Shown here: in pieces, positions 21,373-31,999 of the stretch
How the letters are laid out: each line of letters begins with the position of its first letter
How positions within the stretch are numbered: position 1 is the first letter of the stretch
Origin: Aliivibrio sp.
Lineage (GTDB): Bacteria > Pseudomonadota > Gammaproteobacteria > Enterobacterales > Vibrionaceae
NCBI GenBank assembly: GCA_024206155.1
Contig: JAAGZR010000541.1
Coordinates: forward strand, 1 to 33,151
DNA length: 33,151 nucleotides
Reading direction: 5' to 3'
The notes under the pieces: generated by a model
Told to the model about the DNA's origin: nothing
Seen by the model: the letters and a program-made list of their open reading frames with translations, nothing else
Database searches by the model: none
Program-made: the position numbers and the translations under genes

Positions 21373-21382
21373 CTCTATATGA
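21373..21382 (+). promoter_or_regulatory. candidate promoter motif upstream of rps4
   Basis: CTCTATATGA, identical to the sites at 14622 and 27208. It is followed by GAGACATAATAAAC. The track's rps4 ORF begins with the ATG inside this motif, but the next in-frame ATG (21427) is the better start. The site lies in the 67-bp divergent spacer between tatC and rps4. Confidence 0.5.
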
Positions 21383-21426
21383 GAGACATAATAAACCTCT
21401 ATTCTTACTTAAGAAATAATAATCTC

Positions 21427-22401
21427 ATGTCAAACCAACATATTACTGATATTCTAAACATTTTGGCTAACTTTTCAATTCATAAAGCTAATAAAAATTT
21501 AAATATCGATCATATTCCAAATAATGCCTGGTCCCCAGATCGTATTGAAGTGTTAGCTAGTATGGATGCATGGACAAATGATATGAGTAATAGAGGATCT
21601 TCGCCTCGTGAAAGTCTTGTAGGGAAAAATTTTGAACATTTACGTCGTTTACGTACAATGTATGGTAACCTACAATACAAAGATATTTTTCATTTAAGTA
21701 AACTGGCTTCAAGTAACAAAGGTTCTTGGGCACATAATTTTATCGCTTTATTAGAAAGACGGTTAGACGTAGTGCTTTGGCGTGCATTATGGGCAAATTC
21801 ACCCAAACAAGCGCGTTCATTAATTAAAAGTGGACATGTTAAAGTTAATGGTAAAGTATGTACACAAAGTAGCTTTTCTGTAAATCCTGGTGATTTTATT
21901 AGTTTAGGTTTAAATGTTCGAAAATTATATCAGCAAAGACTGATTGATAACTGGTCACATATTCCAGTATACCAATTTAATGATGCGCAAACGTCTAATC
22001 AGAATGAAAAAGCTACTTCAGTTCTAGATATTATGGAACGAGCACTCTTTCATGGTAATTTAGTTGATATGTGTAATTTAAATTCCGGGTCACTTGGTTA
22101 TATTAGTTCGACATCATCTAAAGTACGTAGTAATAAACCATTTACTAATATCGAAAAAGCTGCTAAAATTGTACTATATTCAATTAATGATGATGTTAAT
22201 CTAAATAAACATATTTGGGATTGTGTATCACGCGGTGTATCTCTTGACTACTCGGATAAAAATGCATCAATTTTCCCATGCATTATGCCACATATTGAAG
22301 TAAATTATAGTAATATGTCACTTATCTATTTATATACTCCACAAAGAGTATTATGGACAAGTTTAATCGATTTGGAATCACTCCATAATCATTTAGTTTA
22401 A
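21427..22401 (+). CDS. rps4: ribosomal protein uS4
   Basis: Primary 16S rRNA-binding protein. I start at MSNQHITDILN (324 residues). The track's 16 extra codons overlap the promoter-like motif and include tandem ATA codons and CTC, unlike the gene body. The S4 RNA-binding domain is clear: ERRLDVVLWRALW, KQARSLIKSGHVKVNGK, and NPGDFISLG. Beyond it runs a long, poorly conserved Asn/Ser-rich extension of about 150 residues, then a C-terminal block with YTPQRVLW. The long tail is common in mitochondrial S4. The start choice is moderately certain. Confidence 0.9.
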   Translation: MSNQHITDILNILANFSIHKANKNLNIDHIPNNAWSPDRIEVLASMDAWTNDMSNRGSSPRESLVGKNFEHLRRLRTMYGNLQYKDIFHLSKLASSNKGSWAHNFIALLERRLDVVLWRALWANSPKQARSLIKSGHVKVNGKVCTQSSFSVNPGDFISLGLNVRKLYQQRLIDNWSHIPVYQFNDAQTSNQNEKATSVLDIMERALFHGNLVDMCNLNSGSLGYISSTSSKVRSNKPFTNIEKAAKIVLYSINDDVNLNKHIWDCVSRGVSLDYSDKNASIFPCIMPHIEVNYSNMSLIYLYTPQRVLWTSLIDLESLHNHLV

Positions 22402-22416
22402 AATAGAGTAATATAC

Positions 22417-22797
22417 ATGCCTACTCGAAGTCAATTATTAAGACACCGCAGTCGTCGTATGACACCTACACGCCGAAGACGAGCTCCAGCATTGCTAAAA
22501 AGTCCACAAGCTCGTGGTGTATGTTTCCGTGTATATACTCGTACTCCAAAGAAACCTAATAGTGCTTTAAGAAAAGTGGCTAAAATTAGATTAAGTTCAG
22601 GAGTAGAAGTTATCGCTTATATCCCTGGTGAAGGTCATAATTTACAAGAACACTCAGTAGTAACTATCAGAGGTGGTCGTGTTAAAGATTTACCAGGTGT
22701 AAAGTACAAAGTTTCTCGTGGTGTACTAGACTTACAAGGTGTTCGTGATCGTCGCACAGCAAGATCAAAATATGGCACATCTAAACCTCGTGCATAG
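22417..22797 (+). CDS. rps12: ribosomal protein uS12
   Basis: Decoding-centre protein, 126 residues. [20 protein letters not shown] (43-62) and [20 protein letters not shown] are the universal S12 segments. It lies upstream of rps7, preserving the bacterial str-operon order. Confidence 0.98.
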   Translation: MPTRSQLLRHRSRRMTPTRRRRAPALLKSPQARGVCFRVYTRTPKKPNSALRKVAKIRLSSGVEVIAYIPGEGHNLQEHSVVTIRGGRVKDLPGVKYKVSRGVLDLQGVRDRRTARSKYGTSKPRA

Positions 22798-22827
22798 TTA
22801 TTTAATTAAAATTTAACAAAATAGAAT

Positions 22828-23280
22828 ATGAATTTAACAACTAAGTATACAGAGTCCGAATACGTAAAAATTCGATGTGCGTGTATCTCTTTACTAACAC
22901 GTAACGGATATAAAATCCGAGCACAACGTATTTGGGATAATGCTATGTCATATATTAGTCAACAAAATAGTAATGTAACTGATGTAGTTTTAAATGCTAT
23001 GGAAATGTGTACACCAGTTGTTGAATATCGTCGTGTTCGTGTTGCTGGTACGGTAGTTCAAGTACCTAAACTTATGACCCCAAAACAAGCACAATCTCGT
23101 GGTATGCGTTGGTTAATTGAAGGTGCACGTCGACGAGATAATCGTATCTATGCTCATGCATTAGCTCAAGAATTTTTGGACGCTGCCCGTGGAGCAGGGT
23201 GGGCAACATCTCAGCGAGATGAAATGCATCGTATTGCAGAAGCGAATCGCGCTTATGTCCGTTACCAGTGGTGGAAGTAG
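22828..23280 (+). CDS. rps7: ribosomal protein uS7
   Basis: 16S rRNA 3'-domain organiser, 150 residues. RRVRVAGTVVQVPKLMTPKQ matches the S7 beta-ribbon, and AQEFLDAARGAGWATSQRDEMHRIAEANRAY matches its C-terminal helix. It follows rps12 by 30 bp. TAG stop. Confidence 0.96.
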   Translation: MNLTTKYTESEYVKIRCACISLLTRNGYKIRAQRIWDNAMSYISQQNSNVTDVVLNAMEMCTPVVEYRRVRVAGTVVQVPKLMTPKQAQSRGMRWLIEGARRRDNRIYAHALAQEFLDAARGAGWATSQRDEMHRIAEANRAYVRYQWWK

Positions 23281-23306
23281 TTACTTTATTCGATTTTAAT
23301 AAAACT

Positions 23307-23377
23307 GGTCGAGTAACATAATGGTAATGTGTGGGATTGCAAATCCTGCAATGGCAGTTCAAATCTGCCCTCGACCT
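23307..23377 (+). tRNA. trnC(gca): tRNA-Cys(GCA)
   Basis: Acceptor GGTCGAG/CTCGACC, anticodon loop TTGCAAA (GCA), discriminator U, the normal identity base for Cys. Confidence 0.96.
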
Positions 23378-23412
23378 ATCTACTATAATATATTTAACAA
23401 ACACTCGCATAT

Positions 23413-24930
23413 ATGAGTCTTCAACACTATTCATTTGTATCTTTGGTATTTGATGTGGATTTACCACTAATGATTCCAGTTATTTATCTTAGTACAGCTA
23501 CAATGGCTGTATTAATGTATGGTGTAGTTTTTTCTACAGATGCTAAACGCCATGCACCAGTATTACAAAAGTCAACTACTTTATTAGGGTTATGGACGTT
23601 AGTATTAACTTTACTTTTAGTTTTAAATACTCCAGATTTAGAGGCTACAGTATTATATCATACACAAAGTATTGATAATCTTTCGACTACATTACAAGCA
23701 GGTATTTTAATTGCTACTATTGTTTCATTGTGGTCAGGTCTAGGTTATTGTATTCGTACAAGACTAAATACGTATGAATACGTAGTATTAGTACTGCTCG
23801 CAACACAAGGTATGATGTTATTAGTTGCAAGTCAAGATTTAGTAGGTTTATACTTAGCTATTGAACTTCAAAGTCTTTGTTTTTATGTTTTAGCAGCCTA
23901 TGCTCGCCATTCTGAGTTTGCAGTTGAAGCTGGTTTAAAATATTTTGTACTTGGCGCTTTTTCTAGTGGTTTATTATTATTTGGTGCAAGTTTAATGTAT
24001 GGTGCTACTGGCACAACTAATTTAATGGATATGGCAAGCATTTTTGCTGGCGGTACAAGTGATGCTCTAAGTACTACACATGGTATGCCCACATGTGAAT
24101 TAGGCCTTGTTTTAATTACAGTTGGTTTACTATTTAAATTAGCAGCAGCTCCTTTTCATATGTGGTCTCCAGATGTTTATGAAGGAGCACCTACAAGTGT
24201 AACCGCATATTTTATGATGGTACCTAAAATTGCATTTATGGGTGCGTTATTACGAGTACTATACGGCGGATGTTATGATTTAATGGACACATGGCAAACT
24301 GTTTTAATCTTAGCTAGTGGATTATCAATGATTGTGGGTGCATTTGCAGCATTAGTACAAACACGTTTAAAGCGTCTACTAGCTTTAAGTAGTGTAGGCC
24401 ACGTTGGTTTTATGTTAGCAGCTGTAAGTACAGGAACAATGGAAGGTGTTGAAGCTATGCTAGTATATTTAGCTGTATATACAGTCATGAATATTACTAT
24501 GTTTACTTATATTTTAGGGGGTGAACAAGGAGGAAATAGTCCACGTTTAGTAACTGATTTAACAGGTTTAGGTCTTACACAACCTGTCATCGCACTAACA
24601 ATGTGTATTATTTGGTTCAGTATGGCCGGTATTCCACCATTAGCTGGTTTTTATAGTAAAGCAATGGTTTTTTATAGTGCAGTAGCTGGAAACGTAACTA
24701 CACTTGCAATTCTTGGTGTATTAACTAGTGTAGTAAGTTGCTTTTACTATATTCGAGTAATTAAAATTATGTATTTTGAAAAATCAAAAACCTGGCCTGA
24801 AGCTCCTCGTATGGAACAGGGAGCTGCCTATATTCAAGGATTAGGGTTAGGGTTTTTAGTATTATTAATGGTATATCCAGCTCCACTAGAAACTATGGCT
24901 AGTCGAATTGCTTTAACTGTCTGCGCATAA
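23413..24930 (+). CDS. nad2: NADH dehydrogenase subunit 2
   Basis: Antiporter-like complex I subunit, 505 residues, with about 14 membrane helices. Diagnostic segments are LVGLYLAIELQSLCFYVLAAY, FKLAAAPFHMWSPDVYEGAPT and KRLLALSSVGHVGFMLAA, plus the C-terminal SMAGIPPLAGFYSK. ATG start, TAA stop. The gene is intact, not split or trans-spliced. rps10 follows 20 bp later. Confidence 0.98.
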   Translation: MSLQHYSFVSLVFDVDLPLMIPVIYLSTATMAVLMYGVVFSTDAKRHAPVLQKSTTLLGLWTLVLTLLLVLNTPDLEATVLYHTQSIDNLSTTLQAGILIATIVSLWSGLGYCIRTRLNTYEYVVLVLLATQGMMLLVASQDLVGLYLAIELQSLCFYVLAAYARHSEFAVEAGLKYFVLGAFSSGLLLFGASLMYGATGTTNLMDMASIFAGGTSDALSTTHGMPTCELGLVLITVGLLFKLAAAPFHMWSPDVYEGAPTSVTAYFMMVPKIAFMGALLRVLYGGCYDLMDTWQTVLILASGLSMIVGAFAALVQTRLKRLLALSSVGHVGFMLAAVSTGTMEGVEAMLVYLAVYTVMNITMFTYILGGEQGGNSPRLVTDLTGLGLTQPVIALTMCIIWFSMAGIPPLAGFYSKAMVFYSAVAGNVTTLAILGVLTSVVSCFYYIRVIKIMYFEKSKTWPEAPRMEQGAAYIQGLGLGFLVLLMVYPAPLETMASRIALTVCA

Positions 24931-24950
24931 TTTAAAATATAATTTACTAT

Positions 24951-25304
24951 ATGTATACTGTCAATCTTCATATTAGTGGTTATACTGCAGATAGTTTACA
25001 AAGTGCTAGTTTGTGGTTAACTAAATTAGCACAGACATGTAAAGGTCAAAACATTCGTATGTGGCCATTACCAAAACGCCGTCACTTAATTACAGTACTT
25101 CGATCACCACATGTAAATAAAAAGTCTAGAGAACAATTTATTGAAACAACCCGTGGTCGTATGTTTGTAGGACAATATACTCCTGAGTTAACACAAGTTT
25201 TTGTACAATTAGTAGAACAAGCCCATTTACCTGGTGTGGAAGTAACAATGAAGGTATCTCAGCCTACAGTATTTCCCAGTTTATTTTGTATATATATTAA
25301 ATAA
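24951..25304 (+). CDS. rps10: ribosomal protein uS10
   Basis: Small-subunit head protein, 117 residues. The LPKRRHLITVLRSPHVNKKSREQF block is the S10 signature, and the C-terminal LPGVEVTMKV strand fits the fold. It is the last gene of its plus-strand block, 15 bp from convergent rps11. Confidence 0.93.
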   Translation: MYTVNLHISGYTADSLQSASLWLTKLAQTCKGQNIRMWPLPKRRHLITVLRSPHVNKKSREQFIETTRGRMFVGQYTPELTQVFVQLVEQAHLPGVEVTMKVSQPTVFPSLFCIYIK

Positions 25305-25319
25305 AATAATAATAATTTA

Positions 25320-25697
25320 TTATGTTCGACGCTGACGTGGACGTCTGCAGCCATTATGCGCTGTTGGCGTTACATCTTGAATACGTAAAATATCAATACC
25401 TGATTGGGCTAACGCACGGACAGCACTTTCTTTACCATAACCTAATCCTTTGACACGTACATAAACACGACGCATTCCCATACGATGCGCTAAAGAAGCC
25501 ATATGTTCACCTACAGCCTGTGCACCGTATGTAGTAGATTTTCGACTATTACGAAAACCTAAAGCACCAGCACTAGTCCATGCTAAAGTTTTACCTTGTT
25601 CATCCGATAGTGTGATCATAGTATTGTTACTTGTAGATTGGATACTAATATAACCAGCAGCCCGAATAGGACGTGCAAATTTTTGTGATTGTAACAT
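25320..25697 (-). CDS. rps11: ribosomal protein uS11
   Basis: Platform protein next to the 16S 690 and 790 loops. It has 125 residues. NNTMITLSDEQGKTLAWTSA, VYVRVKGLGYGKESAVRAL and the C-terminal DVTPTAHNGCRRPRQRR are diagnostic. It keeps the ancestral alpha-operon order rps13-rps11. Confidence 0.97.
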   Translation of the reverse strand: MLQSQKFARPIRAAGYISIQSTSNNTMITLSDEQGKTLAWTSAGALGFRNSRKSTTYGAQAVGEHMASLAHRMGMRRVYVRVKGLGYGKESAVRALAQSGIDILRIQDVTPTAHNGCRRPRQRRT

Positions 25698-25712
25698 AAA
25701 GTGAAGTACTTT

Positions 25713-26072
25713 TTATGATGAAGTAACACGTGGACTACGACGTCGGCTTTTCGAGTTTGTGTGCGTACGTTGTCCACGAACCGGTAAATGCGCTACATGT
25801 CTAAATCCACGATACGTTCCCATTGAAATGAGTCTTTTAATAGCCTCAACACGTCGTCGGTGCATATCTTGTCCTGTATGATAATATGTAGTAATTAGTT
25901 GTTCTAAACGTTCCCAATCTTCCGAACTCACTTCAGCCACACGAATATTTGGAGATAGTCCTAATTCATCACATAATTGTAACGACTGATGTTTACCAAG
26001 TCCTGAAATCCGTTGTAAAGCTTGAGTTACTAATGATTGAGGAGACACATATCGATGTAATAAATATGCCAT
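25713..26072 (-). CDS. rps13: ribosomal protein uS13
   Basis: Head protein contacting the P-site tRNA. It has 119 residues. LQRISGLGKHQSLQLCDELGL, YRGFRHVAHLPVRGQRTHTN and the basic tail SKSRRRSPR identify it. It lies 9 bp after rpl6 and 15 bp before rps11. Confidence 0.97.
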   Translation of the reverse strand: MAYLLHRYVSPQSLVTQALQRISGLGKHQSLQLCDELGLSPNIRVAEVSSEDWERLEQLITTYYHTGQDMHRRRVEAIKRLISMGTYRGFRHVAHLPVRGQRTHTNSKSRRRSPRVTSS

Positions 26073-26081
26073 ATTTATATG

Positions 26082-26618
26082 TTATTTTCGTTTACCTGCT
26101 TTACGTCGATAAACACCATGTGTATTATAAATACCTTTAGATTGATAAGACGAAGGTTTACGTAAATGAATTAGAGCAGCTGCAACTTGACTTACTTGAT
26201 TAGCATCAATACCAAATAAAACTAAAGTAGTTGTGTCTGGGGCGTAAACTTGCACACTTTCTGGAATTTTATATAAAATATCGTGACTTAACCCAACTTT
26301 GAGATAAACATTTTGCCCCTCAACACGTACTCTATAACCAATACCTTTCAATGTTAATGAAGCAGTGTGCCCACGTGTAACACCACGAAATAAACTATTA
26401 ATTCTTCCATACCAGAAACCTGCAAGTGCAGGAGATACTGCATTAATATATAAAGATGTATTGCTGTATTTCCAAGCAATTTGCGCCTTTGGATCTAATT
26501 GTGAAAGATTTAGTGAAATAGATCCAAGTGGACCTAGAATTTTCATAAAACCTGGTGTTGATTCTACTGTTACTTGGTTTGGAATATCAATAACTCTTGT
26601 ATTACCATGACGTGACAT
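26082..26618 (-). CDS. rpl6: ribosomal protein uL6
   Basis: Large-subunit protein near the sarcin-ricin loop. It has 178 residues. It has the two-repeat L6 layout: an N-terminal IPNQVTVESTPGFMKILGPLGS repeat, then TASLTLKGIGYRVRVEGQNVYLKVGLSH. The C-terminal tail IYNTHGVYRRKAGKRK matches the KGKGIRY...KxGK ending. It is followed by rps13 with a 9-bp gap. Confidence 0.94.
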   Translation of the reverse strand: MSRHGNTRVIDIPNQVTVESTPGFMKILGPLGSISLNLSQLDPKAQIAWKYSNTSLYINAVSPALAGFWYGRINSLFRGVTRGHTASLTLKGIGYRVRVEGQNVYLKVGLSHDILYKIPESVQVYAPDTTTLVLFGIDANQVSQVAAALIHLRKPSSYQSKGIYNTHGVYRRKAGKRK

Positions 26619-26626
26619 AATCTAAC

Positions 26627-27160
26627 TTAGATTTTTACTGGAATTTGTAAAGCACTCCATAAGCAAATGTTAATTGGTTTTGAAAGACTTGACGAAGAAA
26701 AATTAATATCTAATCCATCTACGCCAGGTACCATATCCCATAAATGTTTTAATTCTGGAAACATTAATAAATCTTTACATCCAATACTAAATTGACCATT
26801 AATATCAAAGCTTTTAGTATTAATACCAATAAATTCACGATTCTGAACCCATGAGATATCTACTAATTTCTGTAAGAAATTCCACATATATAAATTACGT
26901 AACGAAACTTTACAACCTAAAAGTTGCCCTTCACGAAGTTTAAAACCCGCCATTGCTGCACGAGCACGAGTCCATTGTGGGCGTTGACCTGAGATCATAG
27001 TTAGAATACCACCACTTGCTAGTACAGTATCAAGATCTCCTCCTGGACTTGTATGTAAATTAATAAGTACAGGTTTAGGTGTATTGTGGGGTGAAGATGT
27101 TTGTGCTTTTAGCATCATATCTTGTGCTACAATAGAATTGTAATATTTATTATAAGTCAC
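26627..27160 (-). CDS. rpl5: ribosomal protein uL5 (GTG start)
   Basis: Large-subunit protein that binds 5S rRNA in the central protuberance; its partner rrn5 is also encoded here. The 177 residues contain SGQRPQWTRARAAMAGFKLREGQLLGCKVSLR, the core L5 signature. The reading frame starts with GTG, and an in-frame TAA lies three codons upstream. The first ATGs (codons 15-16) fall inside the conserved N-terminal helix (NSIVAQDMMLK, comparable to plant DVLRQDLLLK). GTG initiation is therefore the simplest reading, though an edited or other non-AUG start is possible. It heads the rpl5-rpl6-rps13-rps11 remnant of the spc/alpha operons. Confidence 0.88.
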   Translation of the reverse strand: MTYNKYYNSIVAQDMMLKAQTSSPHNTPKPVLINLHTSPGGDLDTVLASGGILTMISGQRPQWTRARAAMAGFKLREGQLLGCKVSLRNLYMWNFLQKLVDISWVQNREFIGINTKSFDINGQFSIGCKDLLMFPELKHLWDMVPGVDGLDINFSSSSLSKPINICLWSALQIPVKI

Positions 27161-27207
27161 GGGTATTTAAAAATCTTTCATATAAAATAGTGAGATATCT
27201 TATGTCG

Positions 27208-27217
27208 CTCTATATGA
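27208..27217 (+). promoter_or_regulatory. candidate promoter motif upstream of trnE-atp9-rnl
   Basis: CTCTATATGA followed by TATGCACATGA, identical in the ten core bases to the sites at 14622 and 21373. It lies in the divergent rpl5/trnE spacer, 37 bp before trnE, the first gene of the block that carries atp9, rrn5 and rnl. Confidence 0.5.
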
Positions 27218-27253
27218 TATGCACATGACATATCTTGTCCATTCTCTCTAGTA

Positions 27254-27325
27254 GTCCCCTTCGTCTAGTGGTTAGGACACTGCCTTTTCGAGGCAGTAAC
27301 ACGGGTTCGAACCCCGTAGGGGATA
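27254..27325 (+). tRNA. trnE(uuc): tRNA-Glu(UUC)
   Basis: Acceptor GTCCCCT/AGGGGAT, anticodon loop TTTTCGA (TTC), discriminator A. A small hairpin, CGACTAT/ATAGTCG (27327-27346), follows between trnE and atp9. Confidence 0.96.
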
Positions 27326-27355
27326 TCGACTATTTGGATATAGTCGCAGCCATGA

Positions 27356-27607
<252 letters not shown>

Positions 27608-27631
27608 TCGTTTAGAATTACTTTAAAGAGT

Positions 27632-27670
27632 TATCTATATTTATAAATATAGATATCTTTTTAACTTTTT
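27632..27670 (+). terminator. perfect palindrome plus T-rich tract after atp9
   Basis: TATCTATATTTATAAATATAGATA (27632-27655) is a perfect 24-bp palindrome. It is followed within 15 bases by T-rich sequence (CTTTTTAACTTTTTTTT). It lies 24 bp after the atp9 stop and 18 bp before rrn5. It resembles a factor-independent terminator but could equally be an RNA-processing signal, since more genes follow on the same strand. Confidence 0.45.
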
Positions 27671-27672
27671 TT

Positions 27673-27781
27673 TGGATTCCCTTAGGAATGTTGTGATACA
27701 CCCGAACCCAACCGACTTCGATATGTGACCCCAACATTCGCTATATGTACTGCATACCGCGGGAGACGTAGTTGGAGTCCG
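27673..27781 (+). rRNA. rrn5: 5S ribosomal RNA
   Basis: The terminal helix pairs GGATTCC (27674-27680) with GGAGTCC (27774-27780), seven base pairs including one G-U. Inside it, CACCCGAACCCAACCGACTTCGATATGTG and later ATATGTACTGCATACCGCGGGAGAC follow the plant mitochondrial 5S pattern (CACCCGATCCCATTCCGACCTCGATATGTG...GGGAGAC). The length, about 109 nt, is normal. It lies between atp9 and trnM-rnl on the same strand as rnl. The ends are set by pairing. Confidence 0.9.
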
Positions 27782-27790
27782 TTCTATTTT

Positions 27791-27863
27791 GGCGGAATAG
27801 TTCAATTGGCAGAACATTGGAGTCATAATCCACAGGTTGGGGGTTCAAATCCCTCTTCCGCTA
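27791..27863 (+). tRNA. trnM(cau): tRNA-Met(CAU), probably elongator
   Basis: Acceptor GGCGGAA/TTCCGCT, anticodon loop GTCATAA (CAT), D arm GTTC/GAAC, discriminator A. The next genomic bases are CCA, so this tRNA alone appears to have its 3' CCA encoded, possibly by chance. Elongator Met is most likely. A lysidine-modified tRNA-Ile(CAU) cannot be excluded from the sequence. Confidence 0.82.
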
Positions 27864-27867
27864 CCAT

Positions 27868-30520
<2,653 letters not shown>

Positions 30521-30602
30521 GTATGCTCGAAAGAGCATACTCCATATATACTCCAAGAGTATTTCATGGATATATTAGTTCTAAAATTTAGAACTAATAT
30601 AT
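30521..30602 (+). other. three tandem hairpins between rnl and rps3
   Basis: First, GTATGCTC-GAAA-GAGCATAC (30521-30540): a perfect 8-bp stem capped by a GNRA tetraloop. Second, 30541-30570: TCCAT/ATGGA enclosing ATACTC-CAA-GAGTAT. Third, ATATATTAGTTCTA-AAATT-TAGAACTAATATAT (30570-30602): a perfect 14-bp stem. They start at the presumed rnl 3' end and finish 39 bp before rps3, so they probably define rnl 3' processing or separate rRNA from mRNA expression. Confidence 0.6.
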
Positions 30603-30641
30603 GCATAATTATTCTTAAATATTTTAAAACTAAATTTAAAT

Positions 30642-31547
30642 ATGGGACAAAAAGCACATCCACTTGCATTGCGCCAAGCTAGCAAATATCGTCGACAAGA
30701 CAACTTATGGTATAGTCGACGTTATCGTGACCAACTTTTATTAAAAGATATGGCTTTACGAAATTATATTGATGTATTAAGTACTCAACAACAAATGCCA
30801 AAACCTAGACTAGCAGTACAACATGGACATAATTCTAGTAGTGTATATGCATTTATTTGTATCCCATTTACCGATCGTCGTGATATGGCAACACAGTGTC
30901 GTGTAAAATTACCAACTTTACCTGCACCAGTACAATCATCAACAATGTGGTCTAATATTCAGAAAGAAACTTCAAACAAGTTTATTACTCAAAAGAACTA
31001 TGATCTTTCTATTCCTGGAATTTCAAATTCTGAGATGATTAATTTAGTAGAAGAATCGTGCAATTATCAAGTACCAAATACGTTATCTTCTACTTTAACT
31101 TCAGTTATTTATAAACAACCGTTAAAAGTAAACAAAGTTAAAAGTTCTGATATGTGGATGCAAAATCATATTTCTGATCATATTGAATCTTCATTAAAAT
31201 CACCTGTAAACTGGTATCCAGTAGCAATTTCAAGTATTTGGCAAGATGCAAGTTTTCTAGCTGATGAAATTGTTTGGTTTTTAGAACGACGTGTTAGTTT
31301 TCGTTTATTAAAACGAGCATTAGCACGTACAGTTGAAAATATGCCAAATATTCAAGGAGTTCGTGTAACAGTTTCTGGTCGTGTAGGAGGACGTTCAAAA
31401 AAGTCTAACCGTGCAAGATCAGAAACTTGGAAGTATGGCGCAACACCATTACATGTTTTTTCACGTGAAATTGATTATGCTCAACGAGTAGCTCGAACAC
31501 CACTTGGTACATCTGGTGTTTCCGTTTGGCTTGTTCAGCGTTCATAG
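30642..31547 (+). CDS. rps3: ribosomal protein uS3
   Basis: Small-subunit head protein at the mRNA entry. It has 301 residues. It opens with MGQKAHPLALR, the universal S3 start. The C-terminal domain (RALARTVENMPNIQGVRVTVSGRVGGRSKKSNRARSETWKYGATPL) is well conserved. Between them lies a low-complexity, Ser/Asn-rich middle (about residues 100-190) in place of a clear KH domain, as in other mitochondrial S3 proteins. ATG start, TAG stop; first protein gene after rnl. Confidence 0.95.
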   Translation: MGQKAHPLALRQASKYRRQDNLWYSRRYRDQLLLKDMALRNYIDVLSTQQQMPKPRLAVQHGHNSSSVYAFICIPFTDRRDMATQCRVKLPTLPAPVQSSTMWSNIQKETSNKFITQKNYDLSIPGISNSEMINLVEESCNYQVPNTLSSTLTSVIYKQPLKVNKVKSSDMWMQNHISDHIESSLKSPVNWYPVAISSIWQDASFLADEIVWFLERRVSFRLLKRALARTVENMPNIQGVRVTVSGRVGGRSKKSNRARSETWKYGATPLHVFSREIDYAQRVARTPLGTSGVSVWLVQRS

Positions 31548-31563
31548 ATAAGATTTATATAAA

Positions 31564-31983
31564 ATGTTACAACCTAAACGTACTCGTTATCGCAAACATC
31601 ATAAACCTTCATCAAAAAGTCCAGTAAGTAATACATCAAAATTGGTATTTGGTGATTTTGGGATCCAAGCAATTCAACCTGGATGTATTTCTGCACGTCA
31701 TCTTGAAGCTGTAAGACGTGTTTGTACACGTTTATGTAAACGTCAAGGTAAGATTTGGTTACGTTTATACCCGGATTGGGTTGTAACGCGCAAATCAGCA
31801 GAATCACGTATGGGTAAAGGAAAAGGGGCTCCTGCTTTTTGGGTTTCACCTGTAGCTGCGGGTGGAATAATTTTAGAAATGAGTGGTATGCCTCTAGAAA
31901 CCGCAAAAGCTGCTGCACGTATGGCAAATTATAAATTACCTATGGCTACTAGATTTGTAACTAGATCAGGCGTTGCTGGATAA
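31564..31983 (+). CDS. rpl16: ribosomal protein uL16
   Basis: Large-subunit protein near the A site. It has 139 residues. MLQPKRTRYRKHHK at the start, GDFGIQAIQPGCISARHLEA, and SAESRMGKGKGAPAFWVSPV are diagnostic. It follows rps3 by 16 bp, keeping the rps3-rpl16 order of the S10 operon. Confidence 0.98.
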   Translation: MLQPKRTRYRKHHKPSSKSPVSNTSKLVFGDFGIQAIQPGCISARHLEAVRRVCTRLCKRQGKIWLRLYPDWVVTRKSAESRMGKGKGAPAFWVSPVAAGGIILEMSGMPLETAKAAARMANYKLPMATRFVTRSGVAG

Positions 31984-31999
31984 ATAGATAAATAGTATT

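Noticed and set aside
12851-27160. UGA read as Trp (genetic code 4)
   Set aside because: No in-frame TGA is needed to complete any gene, and trnW has anticodon CCA.
27864-27866. Genome-encoded CCA after trnM(cau)
   Set aside because: It is seen for this tRNA only, so chance is the simpler explanation.
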